The notes beneath the pieces are model-generated. The model saw nothing but the letters and a program-made list of their open reading frames with translations, was not told the DNA's origin and did not search any database. From assembly GCA_029339195.1 (NCBI GenBank), contig JAPTJF010000105.1, positions 87,737 to 151,736 of the forward strand: 64,000 nucleotides of DNA, given 5' to 3'. Shown one piece after another: positions 32,682 to 44,010 of the stretch. A program made the position numbers and the translations under genes. The stretch is from Micractinium sp. NFX-FRZ (lineage: Eukaryota > Chlorophyta > Trebouxiophyceae > Chlorellales > Chlorellaceae). Each line of letters begins with the position of its first letter. Position 1 is the first letter of the stretch.

Positions 32682-35600
32682 TCAATGGTAAGCTAAGCCT
32701 GAAGCAAGCCTGAGCCCGGTACAACTAGTTGCGACAGCATGAGTGCACACATACAGCTGTGGCTGGGCTGTTCCGCATTGTCAAGCGTTTGGCACCGTGT
32801 CACCACATTGCTGCTGCAGCTTTGGCGACGGCATGACTGAGCGCATTGCCACCCTGTGGATGTTCCTGTGCGACGTCATGGGTGAGAGGGAGGGCGGGGG
32901 GGTGGGGGCAGGGCAGGGTGGGGAGGAAGATACTCCGAGGGGTGCGGGCAAGGCAGGAAGGCCTCCACCCCCTTGCCCCCAGCGCTCAAACGGGCCCATT
33001 AGCCGTGCCACCCCAACCCGCAAGTGCCGCCTCACGGGCACACACACACGCCTGCTTCGACTGCTCACCCCCCTGTTCCCTTTCTGCACCTACCACCAGG
33101 GCACTGCTCTTTCGATGATCGTTCCCAGTTACAGCTGGTGGACGCTGCCCCACGTGACTGCCGCCCCCAGGACCCGCCCTCTGGCTGGGATGCCTACCCC
33201 GGGTGGTATCAAGATGTGCTGGGCTGCATGTCGGACCAGCCGCTGAGGCACCTGAACGGCAGCTGGCGGGAGAGCGTGGTGCACGTGCGCACCGCCTGGC
33301 TGGGGCTGGGGCAGCGCTGCCGCTCGCACTACGGCCACTGCCACGACGGCTCGCGCGGCAAGCTGCCGCCCACGCCCGCGCTGCTGGGCGCGTGGCGGGA
33401 CACGCTGGGGCGCTGCCTGGGCTTCCCCACAGACGCGCCCGCCCCGCTGGACCCCGTGAAAGTCTTGATTGTTGACCGGTGAGTGGGTGGGCAGGAGGGG
33501 ATGGGGAAGAAGGTGGAGAGGCTGGGGATGGGAGCTTGTCAGGGATGGCCGGGCGGATGCGAAGGCAAGTGTGTGAGGAGCGCTGTCAGAGTGTTGAGCG
33601 GTCACCAGGGGAAAGCCCGAGGGACGGGGAGGCGCTGGTCTGGCCTCCCGGCTGCCTCACCTCGCCGCCAACACTGCCCCACACCACCGCACTGACTGCC
33701 CACCACCCTGCAGTGCGTACGAGAGCCACCGGCACCTGCTGAACGTCAACACGCTGCTGCGCGCGCTGCGCCGGCGCTACTCGCCGGCGCGGGTGCGGGT
33801 CGCCCTGCAGTACATGGAGGTACGAATGTGGGGCGGTCAGCGGTACTGCGGCTAGGCTCTGGCGTCTTGGGCTTGCGCAAATTTGCATATAATCATATGT
33901 GCAGCCCGCAGCGGTGACGTACGCATGCTGCACTCTCACGCCTATGCTCTGCCAGCCTGCCTGTCTGCCAGCCTGCCTGCCCATCTGTCTTCCTGAGTGC
34001 TTTGCCTGCCTGCCTGCCTGCCTGCCTGCCTGCCCATCTGTCTTCCGAGTGCCGTGCCTGCCTGCCCATCTGTCTTCCGAGTGCCGTGCCTGCCTGCCTG
34101 CCTGCCTGCCTTCCCGCCCATCTGTCTGAGTGCTGAGCCTGCCTGCCCTCCTCACACTGCACCGCCCGCAGGATCTGTCGGTGGCAGAGCAGTTCAGGCT
34201 GGTGGCGCAGCAGACCGTGCTGGTGCACGTACACGGCAGGTGCGGGGAGGCAGGACGGTGCGCCAACTGTGTCCTCTTCAGCAGCTGCAAGGGGTGGCAC
34301 ATCTGCCTTCCCTGGTGCTGCCTGCTCTGTAGTTTAGCATGTGCCACCAAGGCTTTGATCCGTAGCATTTGCCCACACCACTTATCGTGCTCCCTGCATC
34401 GCCTCCTCACATGCACGCATCCATTGTCACGTGCAGTAACATCGGGCACTGGCAAGGGCTGCCGCACGGCGCGGTGGTGATAAAGATTGCGCCGTTCAAC
34501 AACACGTACGACGACCAGGCCTATGGGGAATACCTGGTGAGGGAGTGCTTGTCTGCCTGCTTGTTTGCCTGCTTGAAGCGGCCACCTCGGGGTGGCCACC
34601 AAGGATGTGCTTCCCCACCAGCCTCCTCGCTTGCACCCGACACCACGCACCTGCAAGTGCGTTGCTTGCTGGTGCTGCAAGCCATGCCGCCCTAGCCTAT
34701 CTCAAAAAGTCCTGGCCCCTGGCCCCACCTGCTGCCCCCGCCAGGCGCGGGACTACGGCCCCGTCAGCAACCTCGCCTGGCTGCCCCTGGTGAACAGCGA
34801 CCCAGACTACCTGCACCTGGCCACAGAGCAGCGCTCCCTCACCGACCCACGCTACGCCTCCTTCTCAGAGTGAGCGAGTGGGCACACGTGCCCGGTGTGT
34901 CAACCTGCCAGTACGACACAAACATAAGCGCACGTTAGCGAGGGCAGCCCGCCAGCCAGTACGACGGCACAACTCTCGCTACTCATCCTTGAGTGAGCGC
35001 CAGTTAGTCAGCCAGCCAGCCCAGCCCTGCGTACGTCAGCCTGCAAGCACACAATGATAGCTTGGAAGCCAAGCGCCCAGCCACCAGCGCTTCCTGCATC
35101 CCTTGGGAGCCAGCGCTTCCTGCTCACCCCTCTGGCTTAGACCTCCCACGCCACGCGGCTCCCGTCCTCCGCCCCTTCCCACCTCCCATGCGCCGCTGCA
35201 GCGCTGACAAGCTGGCGCTGCTGCGTGCGGACTGCGGTGCACTGGCAGGAGAGGCTCGCCAGAAGATCTGCAGGAGGGCCGTCAAGTTCAACCTGAACCT
35301 GGTCGTGCGGCCAGAGACACTGGAGGAGAGGGTGGATGCGGCCATCAAGCAGGCGTTTGCCAAGCAGGGGCGCACGCTGCCGCCCGACTGGCTGGCGGGC
35401 GAGGCGGCGGAGGCACGGGACGCAGCAGGCGAGGGAGGGCCAGAGGCAGCAGCGGAGCCAGGGCAGCAGCAGGCGCACGTGCAACAGCAGGGGCAGCAAC
35501 GGGGGCGGCAGCAGCAGCAGCCGAGGCAGCAGACACTGGGGCAGCCGGGGGCATTGGCAGCCCGGGGCAGGCTGCACCCTCCCTCCGTTGTGGCTGGCGC

Positions 35601-35709
35601 TGCAGCAGCCTCCGGCCTGTTCCTGCTGCACCGCCGCTGGCTGCAGCTGCTGGCGGGGCGGCGAAAGGCCCCGCCAGGGCCCGGCGCCGCCTCGCTGTTT
35701 GGCAAATGA
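31639..35709 (+). CDS. GT61/DUF563-like glycosyltransferase
   Basis: Eleven exons (31639-31722, 31850-31991, 32232-32366, 32559-32604, 32820-32881, 33100-33478, 33714-33819, 34172-34239, 34437-34536, 34745-34869, 35202-35709) keep phase and give 584 aa. The N-terminus is a signal peptide or anchor (VALLLAALVALLAAAGAAAG), so the enzyme should enter the secretory pathway. The core has VKVLIVDRAYESHRHLLN, then VAEQFRLVAQQTVLVHVHG, then SNIGHWQGLPHGAVVIKIAP, the order and spacing of the C-terminal half of family 61 glycosyltransferases (typical: AHGAGLTN...LPPGAVVVQV). Family members transfer xylose, arabinose or N-acetylglucosamine onto cell-wall polysaccharides or N-glycans. The C-terminus carries a Gln-rich stretch and a short hydrophobic segment (VVAGAAAASGLFLL). 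The substrate is unknown. Confidence 0.75.
32641..32683. repeat. TGCC tetranucleotide array
   Basis: About ten CTGC/TGCC tetranucleotides in an intron of the glycosyltransferase gene. Confidence 0.9.
33951..34143. repeat. CCTG array with CATCTGTCTTCCGAGTGCC units
   Basis: An intron of the glycosyltransferase gene is largely made of CCTG tetranucleotide runs alternating with CATCTGTCTTCC(T)GAGTGC(C/T) blocks; four blocks are recognisable. Confidence 0.85.
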
Positions 35710-35755
35710 GCGGGGAGGTGCTGGGAGCAGCTCGCCTGCCTTTCATACTTGTGCA

Positions 35756-35760
35756 TTACA
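35756..35760 (-). terminator. TGTAA polyadenylation signal of the lipid phosphatase
   Basis: TTACA on the + strand, 308 bp beyond the stop of the PAP2 gene and only about 47 bp beyond the stop of the convergent glycosyltransferase gene, so the two 3' ends are likely to overlap. Confidence 0.5.
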
Positions 35761-36067
35761 GCAGTCAAAGCATTGCATACAGTTTGTTGGTTGTTTGGAA
35801 ATGAAGTGGACGAGAGAGGAGCAGGGGGGCGAATGAAAGCGTGCATGCATGCAGGCGGCATGGGGGAAAGCAATCAAGGGCGGCAAAGGCGAGGGGAGAA
35901 CAAAAGTCAGGGAGGGAAGCAAGCGCACACGCGCTCCAGACGAGGGGGCATTGCCAAGGCAGGGTGGGGCCCCAGAGCGCGGGTGGGGCCCCAGAGCGGG
36001 AGGCGTGCCAAAGCTGGGGGTGCGGGGCTCTGGCCGCGTCCCACGCACATCAATAGCGCAGGGGTGC

Positions 36068-39000
36068 TCACCAGCCCATGGCTAAGAAGATGCGGGGGGT
36101 CACGCCTGCCACCGCCACCCCAATGGAGGCATAAGCAAAGAAGCGGGAGGTGACGTCCACGTCCCAGGGCACGCCCTTGGGGTTGTGAGGCAGCGCCGCC
36201 AGGAGGCGGGGGTCCGGCACAGGCGCGGCTGTTGTGCTGCCAGCTGGCCGCTTGTCGCCGTTGGTGTCGCCACGTTGGCCGTTGCTGGCGGTGACATGGA
36301 CAGTGCCGTCGGCGGCGCTGCTGTCGTCTTGCGGGCCGTGCCGCCGCTGCCGCAGCCGCCCGTTCTCAGCTGGCGCCTGCTGAGCGCTTGCCGCCTGCTG
36401 CTGCTGCTCCTCCGCCGATGGTGGTGTATACAAATTGTGCACCGGCGGCTGCCAGAGGCGGCGTACTGCCAGGGGGAAGAAGCGGTACAGGAAGGGCAGT
36501 ACCGCCAACAGTACCGCCCGGGACACCTCCTTCAGCACTCCCACCACGACGAAACCCACTCCCATCCGCCGCGCAGCAAACAGCAGCCGGCTGCCGTGCA
36601 GCAGCCCAACGCCGTCCGCGGACCACAGCTGCGCCAGCTGCAGGGTGGGGGCGCAGAGGCGATGGTGGTGCAGTGGGGCGGGCGGGTGAGGTGCAAGGTG
36701 GTGGGAGCGTTGAATCGGCAAGGGCAAAGCTCCAGAACTCATCCAACACGTTTCGCAACCGCACACTTACTCATGACTTCGAGCGGTCTGTTGCCACATC
36801 CGCGCCCTTGAGCAGCCACGCACCGCAGCATCCCCAACCCAGCTGGCACGCTTAGCCAGCAGTCGGCTGGCCCCGCCTCCTCACCTGCACGCCTGGCTGG
36901 TGCATGTGGGGCGAGATCCAGGCCACGCCCACCACGATTCCAAACATGGCCTGGCGGGAGCGGGCGGGTGGGTGGCAGGACTGAGGGGTCTGAGTGAAAG
37001 CAGTGGGATGTACAATGCAGTATGCCCAGAAAGGCAGGCAGTCGGGGGGCTGCAGACCAGTCTGTGCTGGAGCAGCAGGCAGGGGAGGAACACGCGGCAC
37101 AAGGGGGACACAGAAAGAAATTGAGTCCAATTGTCTGCATGTCCCGGTGTCACGCTGAGCCAGCTGGGCTGGGCCTAAAGGTTCTACCTTGACAGCTGCC
37201 CCTGGTTCAACCGACCGCAGTTGCTGGGTCTACATTGACAGCTGGCGGTGGTTCCACCCGCACCCACTGCTGCTCAAACACCGCCCTCCCACTCACCCCC
37301 TTTAAGCAAGGACTACAATTGTCAACGGTCGATTAATTGACTCACCCCCATGAAGCTGGTGCTGAACTCGTATGACGGGGTGTGCGCCAGCGGGCGTGGG
37401 TGCAGGCGCAGGAGCACCAGGGAGGCGAGCGCAGCGTGCGCCACCGCCTGCGGCCCGCTCAGCAGCCAGCGCGTGATCAGCCCTGCGCACAGGTTTGGGT
37501 GCACAGGCAGCAGGGGAAGGGGGGGAGGGGGTCAGCCCTGGCATGAACCTGCAATGCAATGCCGGGCGACCACGAAAAAACGCCGGTCGCACCCCTGCCA
37601 CAGCCAGCCGTCCCCCCCCACCCTTGCCATTCACGACACGCCAACCAAGAGGCCCCCGTTCCACATGCACCCACGTATACAACGTCAACGTAGCCAACAG
37701 CCTCACTACTGGCACAGCAACTTGCACACACCTACACACCAATCCCCACACACCCTCGATGGCAATGTAGCAGACCAGCACCGCCAGGCCCGCCACCGCG
37801 CCCGCCAGGATGTCGACGGGGGTGTGGAAGCCCAGGTAGATGCGGGAGGCAGCAATCCACACCACCTGAGGTGACGAGAAGTGCGAACATAGAGCGAGTG
37901 AGGAAGCAGGGGTCAAGAGGTGTGAGGCGGCTGGCCGCATCAGATCTATGCTGGGAGCCGGGAAGCACAGGGCAAGGGCGGGCCCTGGGGCCTCACATGC
38001 ATGGTTGCAGCTCACACGCACGCACTCCCTGTGCCACAAAGCCTCCGGGTCAACAAAGACGGGCCTCCCATCCCCTCCCTACTGACCCGCCCCTGCCCCT
38101 CCGCTCCTGCCCCGCCCATGCCCGCCTGCCCGACAGCACACAGTTGACGGCACATACATCCCTGCCCACCCCGCCCCCCTGGCCTCACCCAGAGTGCCAC
38201 CAGGCAGTACAGTACCGCTGCGGTACCGGTGCTGATGAGCTGGCGGTCGTAAAAGTACCATACGAAGAGGTAGTTGAGGCAGAGTGTGTTGAGGGTGTGG
38301 CTGCTGGGCAGGCCGTACTCCTGCAGGGAGGTGCGGAAAGTGACGCAGGGGGCAGGAAGGTGACAGCGCAGCAGGCGCGGCAGGTTTGGAACACGGGACA
38401 GCGGAGCCGACTTGACGAAATGTGGAGATGGCTGCATTGTTCCCACCCATTGTGCAATCTTTTTCAGAAAAGCTCAGCCCCACGGGCAACGACCCACAAC
38501 CGCCCGCCCCCACCACAACCCCCGCCCGCCCCCACCTCCTCCTGCAGATCTCCCACAGCGTGCAACAACCCTGCACCTTAGCTGGATCCGCATTCTGCTG
38601 CTGCCAGGACGACCCCTCCTGCCCACCTTTGCATTCTTCTCCACCTCCTCGTCCGACCCCCCCAGGAAGAGGAGGCGCTGGCGGCCGTAGGTGAGGCCCA
38701 GCGGACGCGGCGCGCACACCAGGTCCTTGATCGCGTTGCCCACATACATGGCCAGAGCCATCTGGGGGGAGCAAAACAGGGGTGGGAGCCAGGAGCGGCA
38801 ATGGGGGCCACGCCAGGTGTTTGAATTGATGAAGCCAGCGCACGTCAATTCCCACCCTCCCTCCCTCCCTCTTGTCAGGCAGCTCAGATCACTCCCTCCA
38901 CGTACCCCTCGTCTCTCGCCCCTTCTTCTGCCTCTCTCTTATGCTCTCCCGTTAAATTCGTGCCCCCTCTCACCCCTCCCTCCCTCACACCCTCTCACCA

Positions 39001-39589
39001 TGAAGACCAGGTCGCGCCCCAGCTCCGGCAGTCCCAGCCAGAAGAGGATGGGCAGGAATGAGGCCTGGGGGACGGGGCAGGCGGGCAGGCGGGGCAGCAG
39101 GGAGGTGAGGGGGCAGGGACTGGCAGGAGAGAACTGTAAGGGTGAGCAGCAGGTAGAGAGAGCGCGAGCGCTGCAGCCAGCGCAGACGGGGTGTTCAGGC
39201 ATGTAGTCAGACGCCCGGGTGTGCGGCCAAATGCAAGAGCAGCTGCAGGGCGGGACAAGCGAGCAAAGACAGCGCCCACCCGCTCGATTTGCACAGCACC
39301 CAACTGACAAACAGCCGAAAACAGCCAGCACCCAGCTCACATAAAAGGTGACCGACACGGAGTGGGAGGAGTGCGAGAAGAGTTGGGTGATCCAGGGGCG
39401 CCTGAATCGCTGGGCCTCATACACCCAGCTGAGCCCGCTCTCCACTTCCTGGATGGCCAGCGGGCGCAGGCGCGCGCGCACCGGCGTGTGCAGGCGGGGT
39501 ATGCACACCAGCACCAGGAAAGCAGCCACCACGGATGCGCACAGCGCAGCGAAGGCCGCCTGCACGAGGCCTGCCAGCCACCAGATCAT
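36068..39589 (-). CDS. PAP2 lipid phosphatase (sphingosine-1-phosphate phosphatase-like)
   Basis: Eight exons (39589-39341, 39064-38999, 38761-38627, 38320-38189, 37865-37754, 37482-37346, 36950-36885, 36637-36068) keep phase and give 488 aa. The three PAP2 catalytic motifs are intact: KDLVCAPRP (KX6RP, about aa 117-125), PSSH (about 155-158) and SRIYLGFHTPVD (SRX5HX3D, about 200-211). There are about seven to eight hydrophobic segments. The order, and the early IWWLAGLVQAAFAAL segment, fit ER-resident long-chain-base-phosphate phosphatases, which dephosphorylate sphingoid-base phosphates. The last exon adds a Gln/Ala-rich loop and a final hydrophobic segment (RFFAYASIGVAVAGVTPRIF), longer than usual. 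Phosphatidate or other lipid phosphates remain possible substrates. Confidence 0.88.
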
Positions 39590-40780
39590 GGCGGTGCGCG
39601 GGAGGGGCGCTCGGGGGCTGGGCGGGAGGAGCGCGCTTGCGGCGGCGGCCGGCGGCGAAGTGCGACGACGGCAGGTGCCGCTGCTGTCGCAATCTTGCAA
39701 TCCACGTACGCGTGCGATCCGGAAGACCGCTGTTACTCGCGCTGCCCGCTTATGTACTGAACGCTGGCGCTAGTGTAGCAGTCTGAAGCAAGCGGGTTTG
39801 CGCGTCTGCAGGTCACTGAGGATAGATCGGTGGTCCTCTCGCTGCAGCCGATTGGGAAACCGAGGCTCTGGGGACGGCAGGGTTTCCGCAGAGCGGGGCG
39901 TCAGCCCCGACGCGAGAAGCGCGAGAATGGAGCCTATGAGGTCTTGGACCGATGAGAGCGAGCACAGAGACAGATCGCGGCAAACCTTTTGATGGGTGCG
40001 GCGGCGGCGCCGCTGCCACACCGCACGCTGCGGGGGCGCTTCCATGTGCAGGCTGGGCTGCTGCAAGTACATCCGCCGCATGAATACTACCGCCCCCATC
40101 ATCACAGGTGTACATGCTCTCTCTTCAGTGCACACTGTTGGCCCCCCAGCTGGTGCAAACAGGCCGACAGACGAAACCGTGACTGGCTGGTGCCGCAGAT
40201 GGTGCACGTTCATACAAAATGGCATGTGCTCCATCATGCTTGAAATATGCTGGACCTTATCAAATGGTCTGTTAAAGGCAGCAAAGATACAGCATGGACA
40301 GGGCAGGCAAGATGGGTGGGGCAGGGCGGGGCAGAGCCGAGCCGCGGCGGGCCGGCAACGTCTTGGCCAGCGACAGGAATCTTCAAGGTTGTTGGCAGGC
40401 GCGGCCCATGTCGCCGCACTTGCGCTTCAGCCAGCTGTGGCATTATGTGTGTAACTAATCCCTGCCCTGTACTTTCTACCCTCACCTCTCGCTACAGCGC
40501 TCTCTCTCAACCTCACTTCCTGCCAGTCAGCATGCACGGCATCTTTCAAAATCAGCACAATCGTTCAACTTGAAACACACCTCAACGTTGCCAGCCTGCG
40601 CACCCCGACCCTAACCTAGCCTTGTTGGCGCCCAGGCAAGAACAAGGTGCCTGCCCAGCCTGGTGCTGAACAGTGGTGCAGATAAGCCCGCGGGAGCCAA
40701 GCCAAGGGCCTGGAGAGAGCCAAGGCAGCACACTCACAAGCTGTTTTCTCCCTCCCTGCCCCTGCTCTCGACTGGGGAAG
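39590..40780. other. Intergenic, no gene recognised
   Basis: About 1.2 kb between divergent start codons of the PAP2 and leucine-rich-repeat genes. Both promoters should lie here. No exon set, RNA gene or named motif was supported. Confidence 0.45.
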
Positions 40781-43159
40781 ATGCAGCATTTCCAGACCGC
40801 CATCCTCTCGCTGCAGCGACCTGCCATGCCGCCCCAGCGCTCCGTGGCTGAAGGTGGGCACCTTCAGCGGCACCGCTGGCGCGGCCGCCGCAGCGCGGCC
40901 CGCCCGCCCGCCCCCTCAGGGGCAGGCTGCGGCTGGCACAAGCTGCCCGACCAGCTGGCTGCCGACATCTTTGCGCTGGCAGGGCCTCTCAAGAGGACCG
41001 GGTGAGTGGGGCTGATGGCGGGAGACAGTTTCTCCTGCAGGAGGGGATAGATGAGGCTGTATGGTTCCCTGTTTGTGTGTGCAGCCGTCGCGCATCTAGA
41101 TGTTGTCCCCCCCTCAACAAAGCCTCGTGCCCACTGCCCTCCCTGCCCCCCCACACCTGCCGCAGCCCCAACCTGAGCCTGGTGTGCAAGCGCTTCCGGG
41201 GCGTGCTGCTCTCCGACCCCCGGCTGTGGCGCACCTTCACGCTGCGCTGCCCGCCAAAGCGGCTGCACGCCCGCGCGGAGCGCAGCAGGTGGTTCGCCGC
41301 CAAGCACCGCCTGCTGGGGCGCGTGGCGGGGGTGGTGGAGGCCTTGGAGATGACGGAAGTGCAGCAGTTCGGGAACAAAGCCGTGGGCACAGGCAAGCGC
41401 TGGACGCCCGAGCTGTTCCTCCAGCAGGTGCAGCCGCAAGTGCTGACCCGCGTGGCGCTGGAGCACCTGACGGGCAGGGAGGCGCCGCTGGCGGAGCTGC
41501 CCCGATTCACGGCCCTCTCCTCCCTGCAGCTGAGCAGCTGGACGCCGCTGCCCAGCAACACGGCCCACGTGCTGCGCCAGCTCAGCGCCGGCCTGGAGCG
41601 CCTCAGCCTGTACAGCTGGCGGCAGCGGCGGCAGCGGGGGGGCGGTGACGCTGCTGCTGCTGAAGCCGCTGCCTGCAGATGTCCCTCTTGCCTTGGCCCA
41701 GCTCACGCGGCTGACCTGGCTGCGGCTGGGAGCAGGAACGGCGCCCTCAGCCAGGCAGCTCAGCCAGCTCACCAGGCTGGTGCACCTGTCGCTGCACGAC
41801 CACAAGCTCAGCTGGCTGAGGTCCCTGCCCAGCCTGTCCACGCACACCCCTTTCCTGCCCTCGAGACGCTGGCCGTCAGCTGCACTCAACCCCGCGACTT
41901 CATTGTCGTCAAGGTGAGCTGGGGAGATGGTGAAGGGGAGGGGGTGCATGCTGGGAGGGGATTCAAGCGGCTGGCAGGTTGCATGCCGCTGCTCAGCAGC
42001 TGCAACAACGCGCTCAAGCTGGAGCCCGTCTGACCTACATGCATGTGTCCCGCATTGCCCCGCTGAGCGCAGCTGGGCTCGGCTTCCGTCTCCGCCTGCC
42101 ACGTGCGCTGCAACCTGAAGGCCGCCACCCACAGCAGCATGGGAGGCAGCAGCAGCTGCGGGCAGGCAGTCGAGGTGGAGCTGCACGACTTGCGGGTGCA
42201 GGAGCAGGGAGCCCTACGGCTGGTGCTGGACTCGCTGCTGCCAACAGACGCAGCGCTGACCAAGCTGGACATCAGTTTCTGGTACCGCGGGCCAGTCCCC
42301 CCGGCCTCGCTGCTAGGCTGCCCCAGGCTGGCAGAGCTGCGGGCGCTGAGCACGACGTGCTGCGACAGCGCTGAGCTGTCTGCTCTGCTGGAGCAGGCGC
42401 GCCACCTGGCTGAGCTGCGCGTGCAGCCCCGGCCCGCCCATGGCCGCATGTTTGGCGCCTTCCCGGACGCCTTGCTGAGCCTCAGCTCTCTGAGGCGCCT
42501 GACGATCCGCTCTCCCGAGCCGCGGTCGCCGCTGCTGGTGGACCTGCCGGGCGGGCCATACCTTGAGGGTGCGACATCATGGGATGTGCAAGGGATGTGC
42601 ATGTGCGTGGCCTGCAAGCAGCATGCAACAACACGAGGCCATGGTCACATGCTGCCTGCATGCATGTCTCCTGTCACCCTGCCCGCCCGGCAGCCCACCC
42701 GCCTGCCGGCCTGCATGCCCGAGCTGCCAGGGTTGGGCCAGGGCTGACGGGCATTCTGGCAACAGAGAGCTCTGGGCGGGGAGGAGCGCAAACCTGTTCA
42801 TGTCACACACAAGCAGGGCCCCGGCCACCATTCCCGGTCCCCTCGGTGTCCCTCATGCAGGGCTGGAGGAGCTCGACCTGCTCGAGTGCATAGTGGCACG
42901 CCTGCCGTCGGCTCTTGCCACCGCCACGCGGTTGCAGCGCCTGGCCATCCGGCTGCCGCAGCAGTGGGAGAGCACAAGAGTCACTACAGAGGCCATCCGG
43001 CTGCTGCGGCGATGGGAGGCCACAAGGTTCACTGCAGAGGAGGTGGACAGCACCCTGCTGGTGCTGCCACACCTGCGGGAGGTGCGGCTGCGGGACTTTA
43101 CGGCAAAGCCCGTGCTGCGCCACCTGGCCGAGCATGCACCACAGCTCAAGCGTGCGTAG
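40781..43159 (+). CDS. Leucine-rich-repeat protein with F-box-like N-terminus
   Basis: Four exons (40781-41001, 41166-41913, 42073-42568, 42861-43159) keep phase and give 587 aa. Residues about 50-95 (WHKLPDQLAADIFALAG, then LSLVCKRFRGVLLSDPRLW) have the LP..L...I......L..VCK.F..L..DP.LW pattern of an F-box. The rest holds irregular leucine-rich repeats (LRELRL, LEELDL, LQRLAIRLP). F-box/LRR proteins recruit substrates to SCF ubiquitin ligases; Skp1 binding is inferred only. In exon 2 the annotated frame turns Ala/Gln-rich between about 41645 and 41855, while the +1 frame there reads perfect LRR sequence, so a compensated frameshift is likely. Exon 4 contains a 48-bp internal duplication. Confidence 0.75.
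42944..43039 (+). repeat. 48-bp in-frame coding duplication
   Basis: Two adjacent copies starting GCCATCCGGCTGC encode AIRLPQQWESTRVTTE and AIRLLRRWEATRFTAE, adding one repeat unit to the LRR protein without shifting frame. Confidence 0.9.
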
Positions 43160-44010
43160 CCCTTGGGAGACCAGCACATCATTGTCATGGTTCCAGGTAT
43201 AAGGGATGCCCCTTGAATGTAGCGTGCGGGTTGTGCGCGGCCTCGTCACATGCGCCAGTGATGCTCGCCCGCGCAGTTGCTGCTTTGCATCATACAATGC
43301 TCCCCCCACCTCTGTTTTTTCTCACAAGGTAGAGCATGCCGTGCATCACTGGGCATGCTCCCTCAGCAGCGGCTGTGCTCTTGTTACCCATTCAGAGAGG
43401 CAGTACAGTCTCTGCCGTGCTGGAATGCGGTGTGTGCCAGCAGGTCGGCACAATGCAGGGGTGCGTGCACAGATGTGCGAGTTGCGGCTGTCTGGGGGGG
43501 GCCTCATGGGGATGTGCCACTCCCAGGGAGGCCAGCGGGCACGTGTGCCATTCATTTTCCTACCACCGCTTAATTTCTTTTGTGGGGTTAGTGTGGCAGT
43601 GCCCTTTCAAAGCAGCTCAGCCATGCCAGGGGAGCAGGCCAGCAGGCAAGAGTGGGAGGTGGCGCTGCAGCGGCGGTGCATGTGCGCCATCGCGGTTGGA
43701 TCACCCCAAGAATTCGGGTGCTGCTTCCCTGCATGCATGGACGCCGGCCGCTGGACAACAATACCTCACGAGTGGGCTGTCCTTTGTCAAAGCTGTGTGC
43801 TGAACACTAGTGTTTCACAGGGCGGCAGAGCGGGTGTAGCAGTGCCCACGGGCAGGGAGGGCGTGGGGCGGGCTCGGCCAGCGCGGTGCCAGCGAGGCGC
43901 CAGCAAGGCGCAGGGGAGCTCAAACTGAGCCGCCCCCACGCTTCATTCAACGAGGCTTCCATCGACCACTGCCACAAATCCACTGTGCCTTGTGACCTGC
44001 TTCTCCCGCA
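43160..44010. other. Intergenic, no gene recognised
   Basis: About 850 bp between two + genes. Open frames occur but show no domain, start context or exon partners, and no exact TGTAA was found. Confidence 0.4.

Noticed and set aside
33951..34143. Regularly spaced repeats suggesting a CRISPR array
   Set aside because: The repeats are simple CCTG runs with variable spacing and no unique spacers, inside a eukaryotic intron.
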